The position numbers and the translations under genes were made by a program. DNA of 64,000 bases from G963677445 sp963678275 (GTDB lineage: Bacteria; Bacteroidota; Ignavibacteria; Ignavibacteriales; Melioribacteraceae), in NCBI GenBank assembly GCA_963678275.1, contig OY782765.1:3720001-3784000 (forward strand), written 5' to 3'. Under the pieces are notes generated by a model. That model did not search any database and had not been told where the DNA came from. It saw nothing but the letters and a program-made list of their open reading frames with translations. Positions 29,529-38,430 of this stretch are shown here, piece by piece (position 1 is the first letter of the stretch; each line of letters starts with the position of its first letter).

Positions 29529-31292
29529 ATGTTTCTCCCTGTAACTCCCGAAGAAGTGGCAGCTCTTGGCTGGCAAAAGCCGGATATAATTTTAGTCACC
29601 GGCGATACATATATCGACAGCCCCTATATCGGCGCGGCCGCGCTGGGCAAACTCCTCGTTTCGAAAGGTTACAGGGTAGGAATCATCGCTCAGCCCGATA
29701 TTAAAAGCGGCAAAGATATTACGAAACTGGGAGAGCCTGAACTTTTCTGGGGTGTTACCGGGGGCAGCGTCGATTCTATGGTTGCAAATTATACCGCGCT
29801 GAATAAAAGACGAAAGAGTGATGATTACACTCCCGGCGGCAAAAATAACAGACGACCTGACAGGGCTGTTATCGCCTACTGCAATTTGATCAGGCAGCAT
29901 TTTAAGGGAACAGCTCCCCTTATAATTGGTGGTATTGAAGCGAGTCTGAGGAGGGTCGCTCATTATGATTTCTGGACTGACAAAATAAGAAGATCAATAC
30001 TTTTTGACGCGAAAGCCGACTACCTTATTTATGGAATGGGTGAAAAAACAATTCTTGAAACAGCGGCAAAATTAAAAAAGGGAAAACCTCTCTTTCCGGT
30101 GAAGGGACTCTGCTACATATCGGATCAGCCTGAATATAAATACACAGAACTTCCCTCTTATGAAGAATGCGCCTCGGATAAAGATAAATTCACTTCTATG
30201 TTCCGCCTCTTTTATGAAAATAACGACCCGCTGACAGCAAGAGGTTTATACCAGAAAACCGGCGACCGTTATTTAATCCAGAATCCGCCGCAGATGAATC
30301 CCGGCGAGAAAGAACTGGATGAATTTTATGACCTTGGTTTCGAAAGAGAAACACATCCTTTTTACGCTAAACAGGGACAGGTGAGAGCGCTCGATACCAT
30401 CCGCTTTTCAATCAACACTCACAGGGGATGTTACGGAGAATGTAATTTCTGCGCCATAGCTGTTCACCAGGGAAGGACTGTCGTAAGCAGGAGTCAGGAG
30501 TCAATTACCAGGGAGGCAGAAGATATTACCAGGCACGGGAAGTTTAAAGGGATAATAAACGACCTGGGAGGCCCGACCGCCAACATGTACGGCTACGAAT
30601 GTGATAAAAAAATGAAGCTTGGGGTATGTGATGACAAAAGATGCCTCTTCCCCGATAGATGTCCGGCGATGAAACCTGACCATAAACCGCAGCTTGAACT
30701 ACTGGAAAAGGTGGAGAAACTAAAGGGAGTAAGAAAAGTTTTTGTGGCCTCGGGCATAAGGTATGATCTGGCCGCCGATGATAAAAAGGAGGGGTATAAT
30801 TATATCCGGAAAATCGCAAAGAGTCATACATCGGGACAGCTCAAAATAGCCCCTGAACATTCGGATGATAAAATACTTGAACTGATGGGAAAACCGGGTA
30901 AAAAATCGCTGGAGAAATTCAGGAACCTTTTCTTCAAATTTTCAAAGGAAGCGGGAAAAGAACAATACCTTACCTATTATTTTATCGCGGCTCACCCGGG
31001 ATGTTCAGATAAAGAAATGAATGAGGTAAAACTCTTCGCGGGTGAAAAACTTGGCGTAAATCCCGGCCAGGTGCAGATTTTTACCCCCACCCCTTCCACA
31101 TGGTCAACTCTTATGTACTACACCGGAAAAAATCCATTCAGCGGTGAAAAAGTATTTGTGGAAAAATCGTTGAAAGGGAAAGAAAATCAGAAGAGCATTT
31201 TGACGGGAACAACAAGGGATAAAAGTTTAAACGAAAGAAGGAAGACCGGGAAGAGATTTAAGGATTCCCAAAGGAAGTACCGCCCGAAATAG
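29529..31292 (+). CDS. YgiQ-family radical SAM protein
   Basis: The protein has 587 residues, close to the usual length of the family. The N-terminal segment 'MFLPVTPEEVAALGWQKPDI' and the 'GGIEASLRRVAHYDFWTDKI' stretch are hallmarks of YgiQ. The radical SAM cluster motif is C301-xxx-C305-xx-C308 in 'HRGCYGECNFCAIAVHQGR'. C-terminal features include 'AAHPGCSDKEM' and 'FTPTPSTWSTLMYYTG'. The basic tail 'RRKTGKRFKDSQRKYRPK' is typical. The enzyme binds a 4Fe-4S cluster and SAM, but its substrate is unknown in the family. The start has AGGA seven bases upstream. Confidence 0.96.
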   Translation: MFLPVTPEEVAALGWQKPDIILVTGDTYIDSPYIGAAALGKLLVSKGYRVGIIAQPDIKSGKDITKLGEPELFWGVTGGSVDSMVANYTALNKRRKSDDYTPGGKNNRRPDRAVIAYCNLIRQHFKGTAPLIIGGIEASLRRVAHYDFWTDKIRRSILFDAKADYLIYGMGEKTILETAAKLKKGKPLFPVKGLCYISDQPEYKYTELPSYEECASDKDKFTSMFRLFYENNDPLTARGLYQKTGDRYLIQNPPQMNPGEKELDEFYDLGFERETHPFYAKQGQVRALDTIRFSINTHRGCYGECNFCAIAVHQGRTVVSRSQESITREAEDITRHGKFKGIINDLGGPTANMYGYECDKKMKLGVCDDKRCLFPDRCPAMKPDHKPQLELLEKVEKLKGVRKVFVASGIRYDLAADDKKEGYNYIRKIAKSHTSGQLKIAPEHSDDKILELMGKPGKKSLEKFRNLFFKFSKEAGKEQYLTYYFIAAHPGCSDKEMNEVKLFAGEKLGVNPGQVQIFTPTPSTWSTLMYYTGKNPFSGEKVFVEKSLKGKENQKSILTGTTRDKSLNERRKTGKRFKDSQRKYRPK

Positions 31293-31300
31293 AAGAAGTG

Positions 31301-31791
31301 AATTAAGCTCTTATCACCACACTAACGTTAACATGTTTAGGATAATCCGGAGAGCAAAATTTGTCAAAAAGCCCGCCAATAACATGTTGCCGATAGACAT
31401 GCCGCGATTCAAAATCCATAAGCCGATGGAGTCAGAAAAAGAAAAGTTATCGGTTAGCCCGGGGATAGTCCTCCCCCGTCTTCAAAGAAAAACACTTTGA
31501 ATCCACCCCCTCTGCCACTGGCATTCCCGACAAAAGGACTGTCGGGGCGAAGGGGGATATATATCGATAATCCCGAGCAATCAAAATATCCCCCGCCGGA
31601 GGGGGTGGCCCCGATGTGTTTTTCGTCGGGGTCGGGGGAGGACACACCTCGAGTAACTACGAAACTTATATCTGGCAATAAAACTCTCCACTTGTTGATA
31701 AATCTCTTACCAATTTGCGTAGAGTTTAACTTCTTATGGAATAAATAGTTTTCCCCGATAGGGTGTTTTCCACAGGCTCTGCCTGGGGAAA
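31301..31791. repeat. repeat family B, tandem copy 1
   Basis: The 491-bp unit begins 'AATTAAGCTCTTATCACCAC' and ends near 'TCTGCCTGGGGAA'. It includes a GC-rich segment with CCCCCGCCGGAGGGGG and a family A tail ('TTGCGTAGAGTTTAACTTC'). Open frames across it are low-complexity and not credible. Confidence 0.85.
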
Positions 31792-32280
31792 AATTAAGCT
31801 CTTATTACCATACTAACGCCAACATGTTGAGGATAATCCAGGGAGCAAAATTTGTCAAAAAGCCCGCCAATAATATGTTGCCGATAGTCAGGCCGCGATT
31901 CCAAAGCCATAAACCGATGGAGTCAGAAAAAGAAAAGTTATCGGTTAGCCCAGGGATAGTCCTCCCCCGTCTTCAAAGAAAAACACTTTGAATCCACCCC
32001 TCTGCCACTGGCATCCCTATGGGGCGAAGGGGGATATATATCGATAATCCCGAGCAATCAAAATATCCCCCGCCGGAGGGGGTGGCCCCGATGTGTTTTT
32101 CGTCGGGGACGGGGGAGGATTCACCTCGAGTAATCACAAAACTTTTACCTGGCATTAAACTTTCAACTTGTTGATAAATCTCTTACCAATTTGCGAATAA
32201 TTTAACTTCTTATTGAATAAATCGCTTCCCGTTTTGCCAGAGAACCTTTCACCTTTGGGGCGTTTTCCTCAAGTTCTGCC
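31792..32280. repeat. repeat family B, tandem copy 2
   Basis: This is a direct copy of the preceding unit with about 95% visible identity over the first 250 bp and a small internal deletion of about 18 bp near 32015. It abuts copy 1 without spacer. Confidence 0.85.
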
Positions 32281-32316
32281 TGGAGAAAATTTAGAAGACT
32301 TTAGCCCTGAATTTTA

Positions 32317-32640
32317 TCAGTTTTTTCCATTCAATAAAATCCCGTTATTTCTGATCTTGTATTCCGGTGTATTTCTCAAAGCGGCTCTTTCTTTGAATTC
32401 TTCAGTGTCATAAATCAAAATATCAACAGGAATATTTATTTCGTTCATTAATTCCTTTCTTATTGCCCTCGTCATTTCAATTTTCCTTTTATTTCGCAAA
32501 TCAGCAGTAATACATATATCGAGATCACTTTCTGAATTTTCTCTTCCTTCCGAATAAGAGCCAAACAAAAATATTTCATTTACAGCGAATTTTGAGACAA
32601 TCTTTGAACTTATTATATTTACAAAATCAGATGTAATCAT
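32317..32640 (-). CDS. minimal nucleotidyltransferase (MNT) domain protein, orphan
   Basis: The protein has 107 residues. It has the nucleotidyltransferase signature 'FLFGSYSEGRENSESDLDI': G27-S28, D39 and D41, with the third carboxylate D73 in 'PVDILIYD'. This is the size of MNT proteins that pair with HEPN toxins as type VII/II toxin-antitoxin modules and act by AMPylating the toxin. No HEPN gene is found on either side: downstream lies the family B repeat array, upstream a PAS kinase promoter. All active-site residues are kept, so it may still be active. Confidence 0.88.
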   Translation of the reverse strand: MITSDFVNIISSKIVSKFAVNEIFLFGSYSEGRENSESDLDICITADLRNKRKIEMTRAIRKELMNEINIPVDILIYDTEEFKERAALRNTPEYKIRNNGILLNGKN

Positions 32641-32861
32641 AAAAAAACCTTATAGGGGGGAAAACAACCTGTTTCTTTCGGGAGAAGTGTATACAATTTT
32701 CATTTTAATTACAATGATTTTTCCACATTCATTGCTGACAGGATTTTCAGGTTTGCTGACACTTGAAATTTTCAAAATAATAGATTAATATAGTAATCTT
32801 TATTTAAGCTCCGGATATTACTGATTTTGTGAGAAAATCAAACAAAACCTGAAAATAGTTT

Positions 32862-35165
32862 ATGACTGAAAAACAAATAAGCAAAAAAAATTCCGAAATT
32901 CCTGTATCCGGTGATAAACTGGAAAGGGAAAACCGGGAATTAAAAACTTTGCTTGCCAGAGAAAGGGTGATCAATGGCATGATATCTGACTTCACCTACT
33001 CGGCAGAGTTCATTATTGAGGAAGGAATTGTTTCATTCAGTCAGATTTCGGGAGACAGTCATTCGGCAACAGGATTCAGCCCGGCGGAAATCGTAAGCAA
33101 AAAATGGAATGAAATAGTATTTGATGAAGATATCAGGGGCTATACCTCTTTTATTTCTTCTCTTGAAAAAAATGAGAAAGAAAATATAGAATACCGGATA
33201 AAAAGCAGGGATGGAAATCAGCACTGGGTAAGAGATTATATTTTTGTGGAAGAAGCTGATGGCAATAAGATAAAGTTTATCGGCTCAATACAGGAAATTA
33301 CTCTTCAGAAAGACCTGGAAACAGCGCTCCGGCATAGTGAAAGAAACTACAGACAACTATTTGAAAACGCGGGAATACCTGTAATTTACCTTTCGGATGA
33401 AGGTGAAATTCATCTTTCAAACTTCAGAGCCGCCGGCTTGTTGAAAAACAATCCCTATAATATAATTGGTGTTAACCTGGGTAATTTTGTGACGGATGAT
33501 ACTCACGCTTTTCTTCTGGAAAATGTTAAAGAAATTTTCATTACCGAAAAGGGGATTGAGAAAGAAAAGTTTTTAATCTTCCCGGCCAATTCCGGATGGT
33601 TTATCTGTTCATTCCAGCCTGTAAAAGATCAGCAGGGCAAAGTTGTGTCTGTTCAGATTGTTATGATGGATATAACAGATAAAAAAAACGCGGAAGAAGC
33701 CTACCATAAGCTGGTTGATCAATCTATCCAGGAGCTGTTTATTCTTCAGGAGGGAAAAATAGTTTTCGCTAATATGCAGGCTCTGAAAAACAGGGGATTT
33801 GGCAGCGAGGAATTAAAGAATCAAACCGGCAGCGATCTTCTGGAATATATTCACCCTGAAGAGAGGGTAAAAGTAAAAAATCATTTTTCCTCCTTTATAA
33901 ATGAGGAACGTGAACCGGGTGTGCTGGAATTCAGGATCAGGATGAAGGATGGAGCGACCAACTGGGTAAGGTCTTTAAGCACAACCATTGAATACAAAGG
34001 GGGAAAGGCTGTACAGATAGCGTTGATTGATATAAGTGAATGGAAAAATGTTGAAGAAAAACTCAACGCCTCCAAAGAAAAATACCGGCTCCTCGCCGAA
34101 GCGGTTAAAGATATAATTCTTTTTCATGATATAAAGGGAAGAATACTTTACATCAACCAGGCCGCCATTGAAATTAGCGGCTGGTCATGCCAGGAATTAC
34201 TCGCTAAAAATGTAAGTGAATTTCTGGCCGATGAAAATCCGGAGATAATAAGGCGGAGCGGCAAGTCGGATAATAAAAGAACAAATGGGATTTATGAGAC
34301 CAGGATAATAAATAAGACCGGAGCAGAATATTTTATTGAGGTAAATTCTTCACTGATGAAAAATGAAGAGGGAATTAAAGGAATTCTCGTTGTTGCCAGG
34401 GATATTACCGAAAAGAAACATCAGGAAGAAAAAATTAAAAAGTATTATCAGGAATTAAAACGAATTAATAATCAGAAAGATAAATATTTTTCACTTCTGG
34501 CTCATGATCTCAAAAGCCCGTTTATAAGCCTTCTGGGATATAGTGAGTTTCTCGCCAATGAGGTTGAAAATCTTTCATCTGAAGAAATAAAAGAATATGC
34601 CTCAAGTATAAATGTTTCCTCGCGGGGCATCTATAATTTATTGGAAAATCTGTTGCAATGGTCTTCTTTCCAGACAGGCAGGCTCGATTATTCACCCGAG
34701 AATTTTATACTTAATGATATTCTCGACGAAGTATTTTTCCTCTATTACTCTTACGCGGTTAAAAAAGGAATTAATTTTAAAAGTAAACTGCACTCAGGGA
34801 AAATAAAAGTTCATGCCGATAAAAATATGGTAAGCACTGTGCTGCGAAATCTTGTATCAAATGCAATTAAATTCACATCTAATGGGGGAGCTGTATCAAT
34901 TTTTTCATCAAAGGATGAAAGCAACATCCTTATCAGGGTTGAGGATACCGGCAGAGGTATTCCTTTGGAAAAAATGGATTCTTTATTCACTATTGAAAAA
35001 TCAACTGCTTCAGAGGGAACGGAAAAAGAAAAGGGATCGGGACTGGGACTGGTGTTATGTAAAGAATTTATTGAAAAAAACAATGGAACAATCTGCGTAA
35101 AGAGCGCGCCCGGGAAAGGGACCTCCTTCGAGATCACAATCCCCATCAATAAAGATCAGCCATAA
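32862..35165 (+). CDS. soluble multi-PAS sensor histidine kinase
   Basis: The protein has 767 residues and no membrane segment. It contains four PAS-like domains (about 40-150, 160-280, 285-395, 405-520), each followed by PAC-type ends such as 'KFIGSIQEITLQKDLE' and 'GILVVARDITEKKHQEE'. A coiled linker leads to HisKA with H548 in 'LAHDLKSPFISLLGYSEF' and an HATPase domain ('VLRNLVSNAIKFTSNGG', 'VEDTGRGIPLEKM', 'GSGLGLVLCKEF'). No response regulator gene is adjacent, so it is an orphan kinase. The last 10 bp overlap the end of the convergent gene at 35156. Confidence 0.95.
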   Translation: MTEKQISKKNSEIPVSGDKLERENRELKTLLARERVINGMISDFTYSAEFIIEEGIVSFSQISGDSHSATGFSPAEIVSKKWNEIVFDEDIRGYTSFISSLEKNEKENIEYRIKSRDGNQHWVRDYIFVEEADGNKIKFIGSIQEITLQKDLETALRHSERNYRQLFENAGIPVIYLSDEGEIHLSNFRAAGLLKNNPYNIIGVNLGNFVTDDTHAFLLENVKEIFITEKGIEKEKFLIFPANSGWFICSFQPVKDQQGKVVSVQIVMMDITDKKNAEEAYHKLVDQSIQELFILQEGKIVFANMQALKNRGFGSEELKNQTGSDLLEYIHPEERVKVKNHFSSFINEEREPGVLEFRIRMKDGATNWVRSLSTTIEYKGGKAVQIALIDISEWKNVEEKLNASKEKYRLLAEAVKDIILFHDIKGRILYINQAAIEISGWSCQELLAKNVSEFLADENPEIIRRSGKSDNKRTNGIYETRIINKTGAEYFIEVNSSLMKNEEGIKGILVVARDITEKKHQEEKIKKYYQELKRINNQKDKYFSLLAHDLKSPFISLLGYSEFLANEVENLSSEEIKEYASSINVSSRGIYNLLENLLQWSSFQTGRLDYSPENFILNDILDEVFFLYYSYAVKKGINFKSKLHSGKIKVHADKNMVSTVLRNLVSNAIKFTSNGGAVSIFSSKDESNILIRVEDTGRGIPLEKMDSLFTIEKSTASEGTEKEKGSGLGLVLCKEFIEKNNGTICVKSAPGKGTSFEITIPINKDQP

Positions 35166-35569
35166 AAATATTCTGGTGTCGTAATTCCATACTTGTTTAT
35201 ATCACCTCTCTTGTAAACCATCATGCGTGAGCTTTTGAATCTGCGTTTCGAGGATGACTTTTTCTCTCTTTTCGGAGCGGAATATTTTTCTGTTTCGTAA
35301 ATGGTTTTTGTGCCTTCCTGCGTAATAGTTACTTTGGAAGAGTCAACTGTCGGTTTGTAATATTCTTCCGCGACAGTTTCAGATTTGCTTTCAGCGGCAG
35401 CATCTTTTGTTTCCTCAAGCATTTCTTTATTGTCAACGCTGTTTTTTGATTTATTACGAAGTCCTTTATTAAGAAAAACCGACTGACGTATATATGTAAA
35501 AATTGTTACCAGTATCAAGATCACTGCTGTGTAAACTAAAATCTGCACTAAAAATGGTATCACCTGCAT
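35156..35569 (-). CDS. hypothetical single-pass membrane protein with basic C-terminus
   Basis: The frame is open from an ATG at 35620, but GGAG nine bases before the ATG at 35569 and the immediate membrane helix ('MQVIPFLVQILVYTAVILIL') favour the shorter form of 137 residues. The helix is followed by an acidic, Ser/Glu-rich linker and then a strongly basic stretch ('KREKKSSSKRRFKSSRMM'). I recognise no family. It lies 150 bp beyond the ECF sigma operon on the same strand and may belong to it. Confidence 0.6.
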   Translation of the reverse strand: MQVIPFLVQILVYTAVILILVTIFTYIRQSVFLNKGLRNKSKNSVDNKEMLEETKDAAAESKSETVAEEYYKPTVDSSKVTITQEGTKTIYETEKYSAPKREKKSSSKRRFKSSRMMVYKRGDINKYGITTPEYFYG

Positions 35570-35722
35570 GGCTAAAATCTCCGGCCTGTTCATCAAATCA
35601 ACTGGGCGCAAAATAACCATTAATTATTGTGTAGAGGGATTATTTCGATAAACACTTATTTTGATTCGATGAACAGGTTTGGGAGCAAGATGAAAACCGG
35701 GCCTGTTTTTTCAATTATTCAG

Positions 35723-36175
35723 CTAATGCAATTTATAGCTGATTGGAATAAAAACTATTGTTTTAATCTCTTTTTCATCTTTTTTGCCAGGGGTGAACCG
35801 GGTTTCCATAACTGCTTTAATAGCGACGCTGTCACATTCGGGACTCAGTTTTTTTATCGCTTCGGCATATATCACATCACCCCTTTTATCGATAAACGCT
35901 TTAACAAATACTTTTCCCTGCAATCCTTCCTTTTTAGCATTTTCAGGATACGTGATTTTTTCCGCGATGGCGTTCATGCCTCCTACAGGTTCAGGCATTA
36001 TATCGGCTATATCACTATAACCAACAGTGTCTATTATGGTAAAGCTGGTTTCCTGGTTTTCTTTTGACGATTTCTGATCCCTTTTTTCATCAGTCCGGCT
36101 CTCACTTTGATTATCGCATGATAATATGAGTAAGAAGGATATCATCAGAATCAGAATAGTATTAATTATTTTCAT
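35723..36175 (-). CDS. lipoprotein with TonB C-terminal domain
   Basis: The ATG at 36175 has GGAAG five bases upstream; an ATG four codons earlier (36187) overlaps the previous stop as TAATG and is an alternative. The signal peptide ends 'LILSCDNQSES', a lipobox. The rest is a TonB_C domain: 'EPVGGMNAIAEKITYPENAK', 'GKVFVKAFIDKRGDVIYAEA' and 'CDSVAIKAVMETRFTPGKKD'. Free-standing TonB_C lipoproteins are common in Bacteroidetes and may interact with outer-membrane receptors or be regulatory. It is third in the sigma/anti-sigma operon. Confidence 0.85.
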   Translation of the reverse strand: MKIINTILILMISFLLILSCDNQSESRTDEKRDQKSSKENQETSFTIIDTVGYSDIADIMPEPVGGMNAIAEKITYPENAKKEGLQGKVFVKAFIDKRGDVIYAEAIKKLSPECDSVAIKAVMETRFTPGKKDEKEIKTIVFIPISYKLH

Positions 36176-36186
36176 TTTTTCTTCCA

Positions 36187-36645
36187 TTAGTTTATTTTAA
36201 AATTGTTTACCGCTCTTGCCTTTACCTCAGCTGCCGGAATAGAGTTCAGCAACACCTGCAACATCTGGTTTTGCCGGTTTATTTCGGTCATTGTTGTTTC
36301 AAAGCGTGTTTTATAATAGGTTGTTTCTTTCCAGAAGAAGAAGCTGAGCAGGATAAAGAATATAATCGCCGCCGCCGCAATAAAGGAAAATGATCTGCCC
36401 GGAAAAAAGGAGAATGATCGTAATGAATCGGTTCTGCCAATGTTTTTATAAATTTTTTCTTCCAGCTCTTCCGGAAAATCAACCATGGAATCATTGATAG
36501 CAACCTTAATTTTGTTCATTTCCTTAAAGTACTCACGGCTGTCCTGGTCTGATGCCAGCGTTGAAAAAAGAAGGATTTCTTCCTCCCGGTTCAATTCCCC
36601 GTCAAAGTAAAGATCAATTTTTTTTCTATTTCCATTATGTTCCAT
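36187..36645 (-). CDS. probable anti-sigma factor, single membrane helix
   Basis: The protein has 152 residues. The cytoplasmic N-terminal part ('KIDLYFDGELNREEEILLFS', 'LASDQDSREYFKEMNKIK') resembles the anti-sigma helical bundle (zf-HC2-like, without the zinc ligands). One membrane helix is at about 88-106 and a short coiled periplasmic tail follows ('MTEINRQNQMLQVLLNSIP'). It starts 8 bp after the ECF sigma gene, the standard place for its antagonist. Its stop overlaps the possible first start of the TonB-domain lipoprotein gene. Confidence 0.8.
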   Translation of the reverse strand: MEHNGNRKKIDLYFDGELNREEEILLFSTLASDQDSREYFKEMNKIKVAINDSMVDFPEELEEKIYKNIGRTDSLRSFSFFPGRSFSFIAAAAIIFFILLSFFFWKETTYYKTRFETTMTEINRQNQMLQVLLNSIPAAEVKARAVNNFKIN

Positions 36646-36653
36646 TTCATTAC

Positions 36654-37175
36654 CTAAACATATTGTGATATTTTTTTTATCAGTTTTTGCCTGGTTTTGT
36701 ATAAACGCGATTTTACCAGATTTTCATCAATCCCCATAACTGAGGCAATTTCCCTGTAGCTGAGTTCGCCATATTCCTTTAGTATAAAAGGGTCTTTCTG
36801 ATCCGGGGGCATTTCATCCAGCTCTTTCATTATCAGTTCCCTGATTTCGGCTTTTTCATATTCAAGCAGAATATCCTCACCCGATCCCAGCTCAAGATCA
36901 TCACTGTCAGCAGCCCCATATTTATCGGTATGAATTTTTTTCCTTTTGTAATGAGTGAATATCTCATTCCGGGCTGTGGTGAATATCCAGTATCTGTAGC
37001 TCTCCCTTTTTTTGATATTGCGCATATTTTCAAAGAATTTTGTAAAAACGTTCTGTACAATGTCTTCACAGGTCATCTGGTCCGAAACCATTCGCAGAAC
37101 GTAATTATAAACCTGCCTTTTATATTTGTTATAAGTCAGGGTAAATGTTATGATATTTTCACGTTGTGTTTTCAA
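36654..37175 (-). CDS. ECF-family RNA polymerase sigma factor
   Basis: The protein has 173 residues. Region 2 includes 'YNKYKRQVYNYVLRMVSDQM', 'DIVQNVFTKFFENM' and 'RYWIFTTARNEIFTHYKRK'; region 4 has the helix-turn-helix 'ELSYREIASVMGIDENLVKSRLYKTRQKL' (positions about 140-168). Length and order are typical of ECF sigma factors. It heads an operon with a membrane anti-sigma factor and a TonB-domain lipoprotein, which suggests control by an envelope signal. It is divergent from the HisN-like gene at 37343. Confidence 0.94.
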   Translation of the reverse strand: MKTQRENIITFTLTYNKYKRQVYNYVLRMVSDQMTCEDIVQNVFTKFFENMRNIKKRESYRYWIFTTARNEIFTHYKRKKIHTDKYGAADSDDLELGSGEDILLEYEKAEIRELIMKELDEMPPDQKDPFILKEYGELSYREIASVMGIDENLVKSRLYKTRQKLIKKISQYV

Positions 37176-37342
37176 TTGTACCAGATTTTTCTTTCTTATA
37201 AAGATAACTTAATGCACAAAATGTTGCCGGGATAAAATAAGTTTTCTTATCCGTCCGGGATTTTAATAAATCTTAACTGTACAATCAAAGATATTAAGGG
37301 TAAATTTGACCGCATGATTATTGATTACAAAAGGATATAAAA

Positions 37343-38107
37343 ATGACAGATGAACATGGTATTAAAATTTTTTTAAGCCATCTCGCTGAAGAAAGCGGCA
37401 AAAATATATTGAAATACTTTCGGAAAGAAATTAATGTTGAGATGAAAGAGGATGAATCTCCCGTTACTATTGCAGATAAAAGCACAGAGGAAATTTTACG
37501 TGAAATAATCATGAAAGAATTTCCTGAACATGGAATACTCGGGGAAGAATTTGATAATTATAAAAGCGGCGCTGAATACACATGGATAATTGATCCGATT
37601 GACGGCACCAGGAGTTTTATCTCGGGCGCTCCCCTTTTCGGAACTTTGATAGCCCTGCTGCGAAATGGAAATCCTGAATATGGAATGATTAATCTTCCCG
37701 CGCTGAATGAATGCCTGACGGGGAATAATAAAAAAGCTGAGCTGAATGGCAAAGAAGTGCGAATCCGTAATTGTGAAAGCATTGATAAAGCAGTCATGCT
37801 GGCAACCGACCATCTCCATATTCATCAGATAAGAAACGGGGAAGCGTTCGATTCACTGGTAAAAAATGTTCAATTTTATCGCACCTGGGGAGATTGTTTC
37901 GGTTATTATCTGCTGGCAACAGGTTTCGCGGATATTATGATCGATGCCGTTGTTTCGGATTGGGATTATCTGCCCGTCATACCGATAATGAAAGGAGCGG
38001 GGGCTGTTATAACAGATTATTACGGAAATGATCCGATAGGTGGTGAGGGAATTATTGCGGCGAACCAATCGATACATTCCGAAGTGATAAAAGCTCTTAA
38101 TCAATAA
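37343..38107 (+). CDS. hisN: inositol-monophosphatase-like phosphatase, probable histidinol-phosphatase
   Basis: The protein has 254 residues. Metal-binding motifs of the family are complete: E68 in 'GILGEEF', D84 and D87 in 'WIIDPIDGTRSFISG', and the distal 'VVSDWDYLPVIPIMKGAGA'. The 'RTWGDCFGYYLLATGFADIM' stretch is characteristic of the HisN branch, which dephosphorylates L-histidinol phosphate, in contrast to inositol-specific members. No other histidine gene is nearby, so inositol monophosphatase activity is an alternative. AGGA lies nine bases upstream of the start. Confidence 0.88.
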   Translation: MTDEHGIKIFLSHLAEESGKNILKYFRKEINVEMKEDESPVTIADKSTEEILREIIMKEFPEHGILGEEFDNYKSGAEYTWIIDPIDGTRSFISGAPLFGTLIALLRNGNPEYGMINLPALNECLTGNNKKAELNGKEVRIRNCESIDKAVMLATDHLHIHQIRNGEAFDSLVKNVQFYRTWGDCFGYYLLATGFADIMIDAVVSDWDYLPVIPIMKGAGAVITDYYGNDPIGGEGIIAANQSIHSEVIKALNQ

Positions 38108-38394
38108 GTCGGAACAGCCCGAATCTAAAGAAATTGTCAGAGAAATCATCATGCTCCGACTCCTTCAGAGTCTTGACGCATCTTTTTCTTTTTACCCCGG
38201 GCTGCTCTCTTCTTTCGCCGCGCGTAAATCGAGTATTTTTAAACCCTCCTTTATTTGTAAAAATTTTTTCGCCGACCAGGTTGTTGCAGGGAAGATTTAT
38301 CGCAAATATTATAAATCCCCTACAGGGATTATTTATAATAAAGCCCCATTTTCTGTTAATCGGGTAGGAGGCGGCAGCGCCGCCGTCCCCCCAC

Positions 38395-38425
38395 ACCACC
38401 GGGCATACTCTCGTACCACGGCGGT
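38395..38425 (-). ncRNA. group II intron domain V (ribozyme catalytic hairpin)
   Basis: On the minus strand the stem ACCGCC/GGTGGT encloses a bulged middle section and an upper stem TAC/GTA closed by a GAGA tetraloop, the standard domain V shape. It lies five bases after the maturase stop. Domain VI ('GGCGGCGCTGCCGCC' stem) and the intron end follow. Confidence 0.85.
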
Positions 38426-38430
38426 TTCCA

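Noticed and set aside
31447..31748. Several overlapping open frames within repeat family B, such as a Pro/Gly-rich frame at 31497-31748
   Set aside because: They lie in a tandem repeated, GC-skewed intergenic unit, occur on both strands at once and have low-complexity translations.
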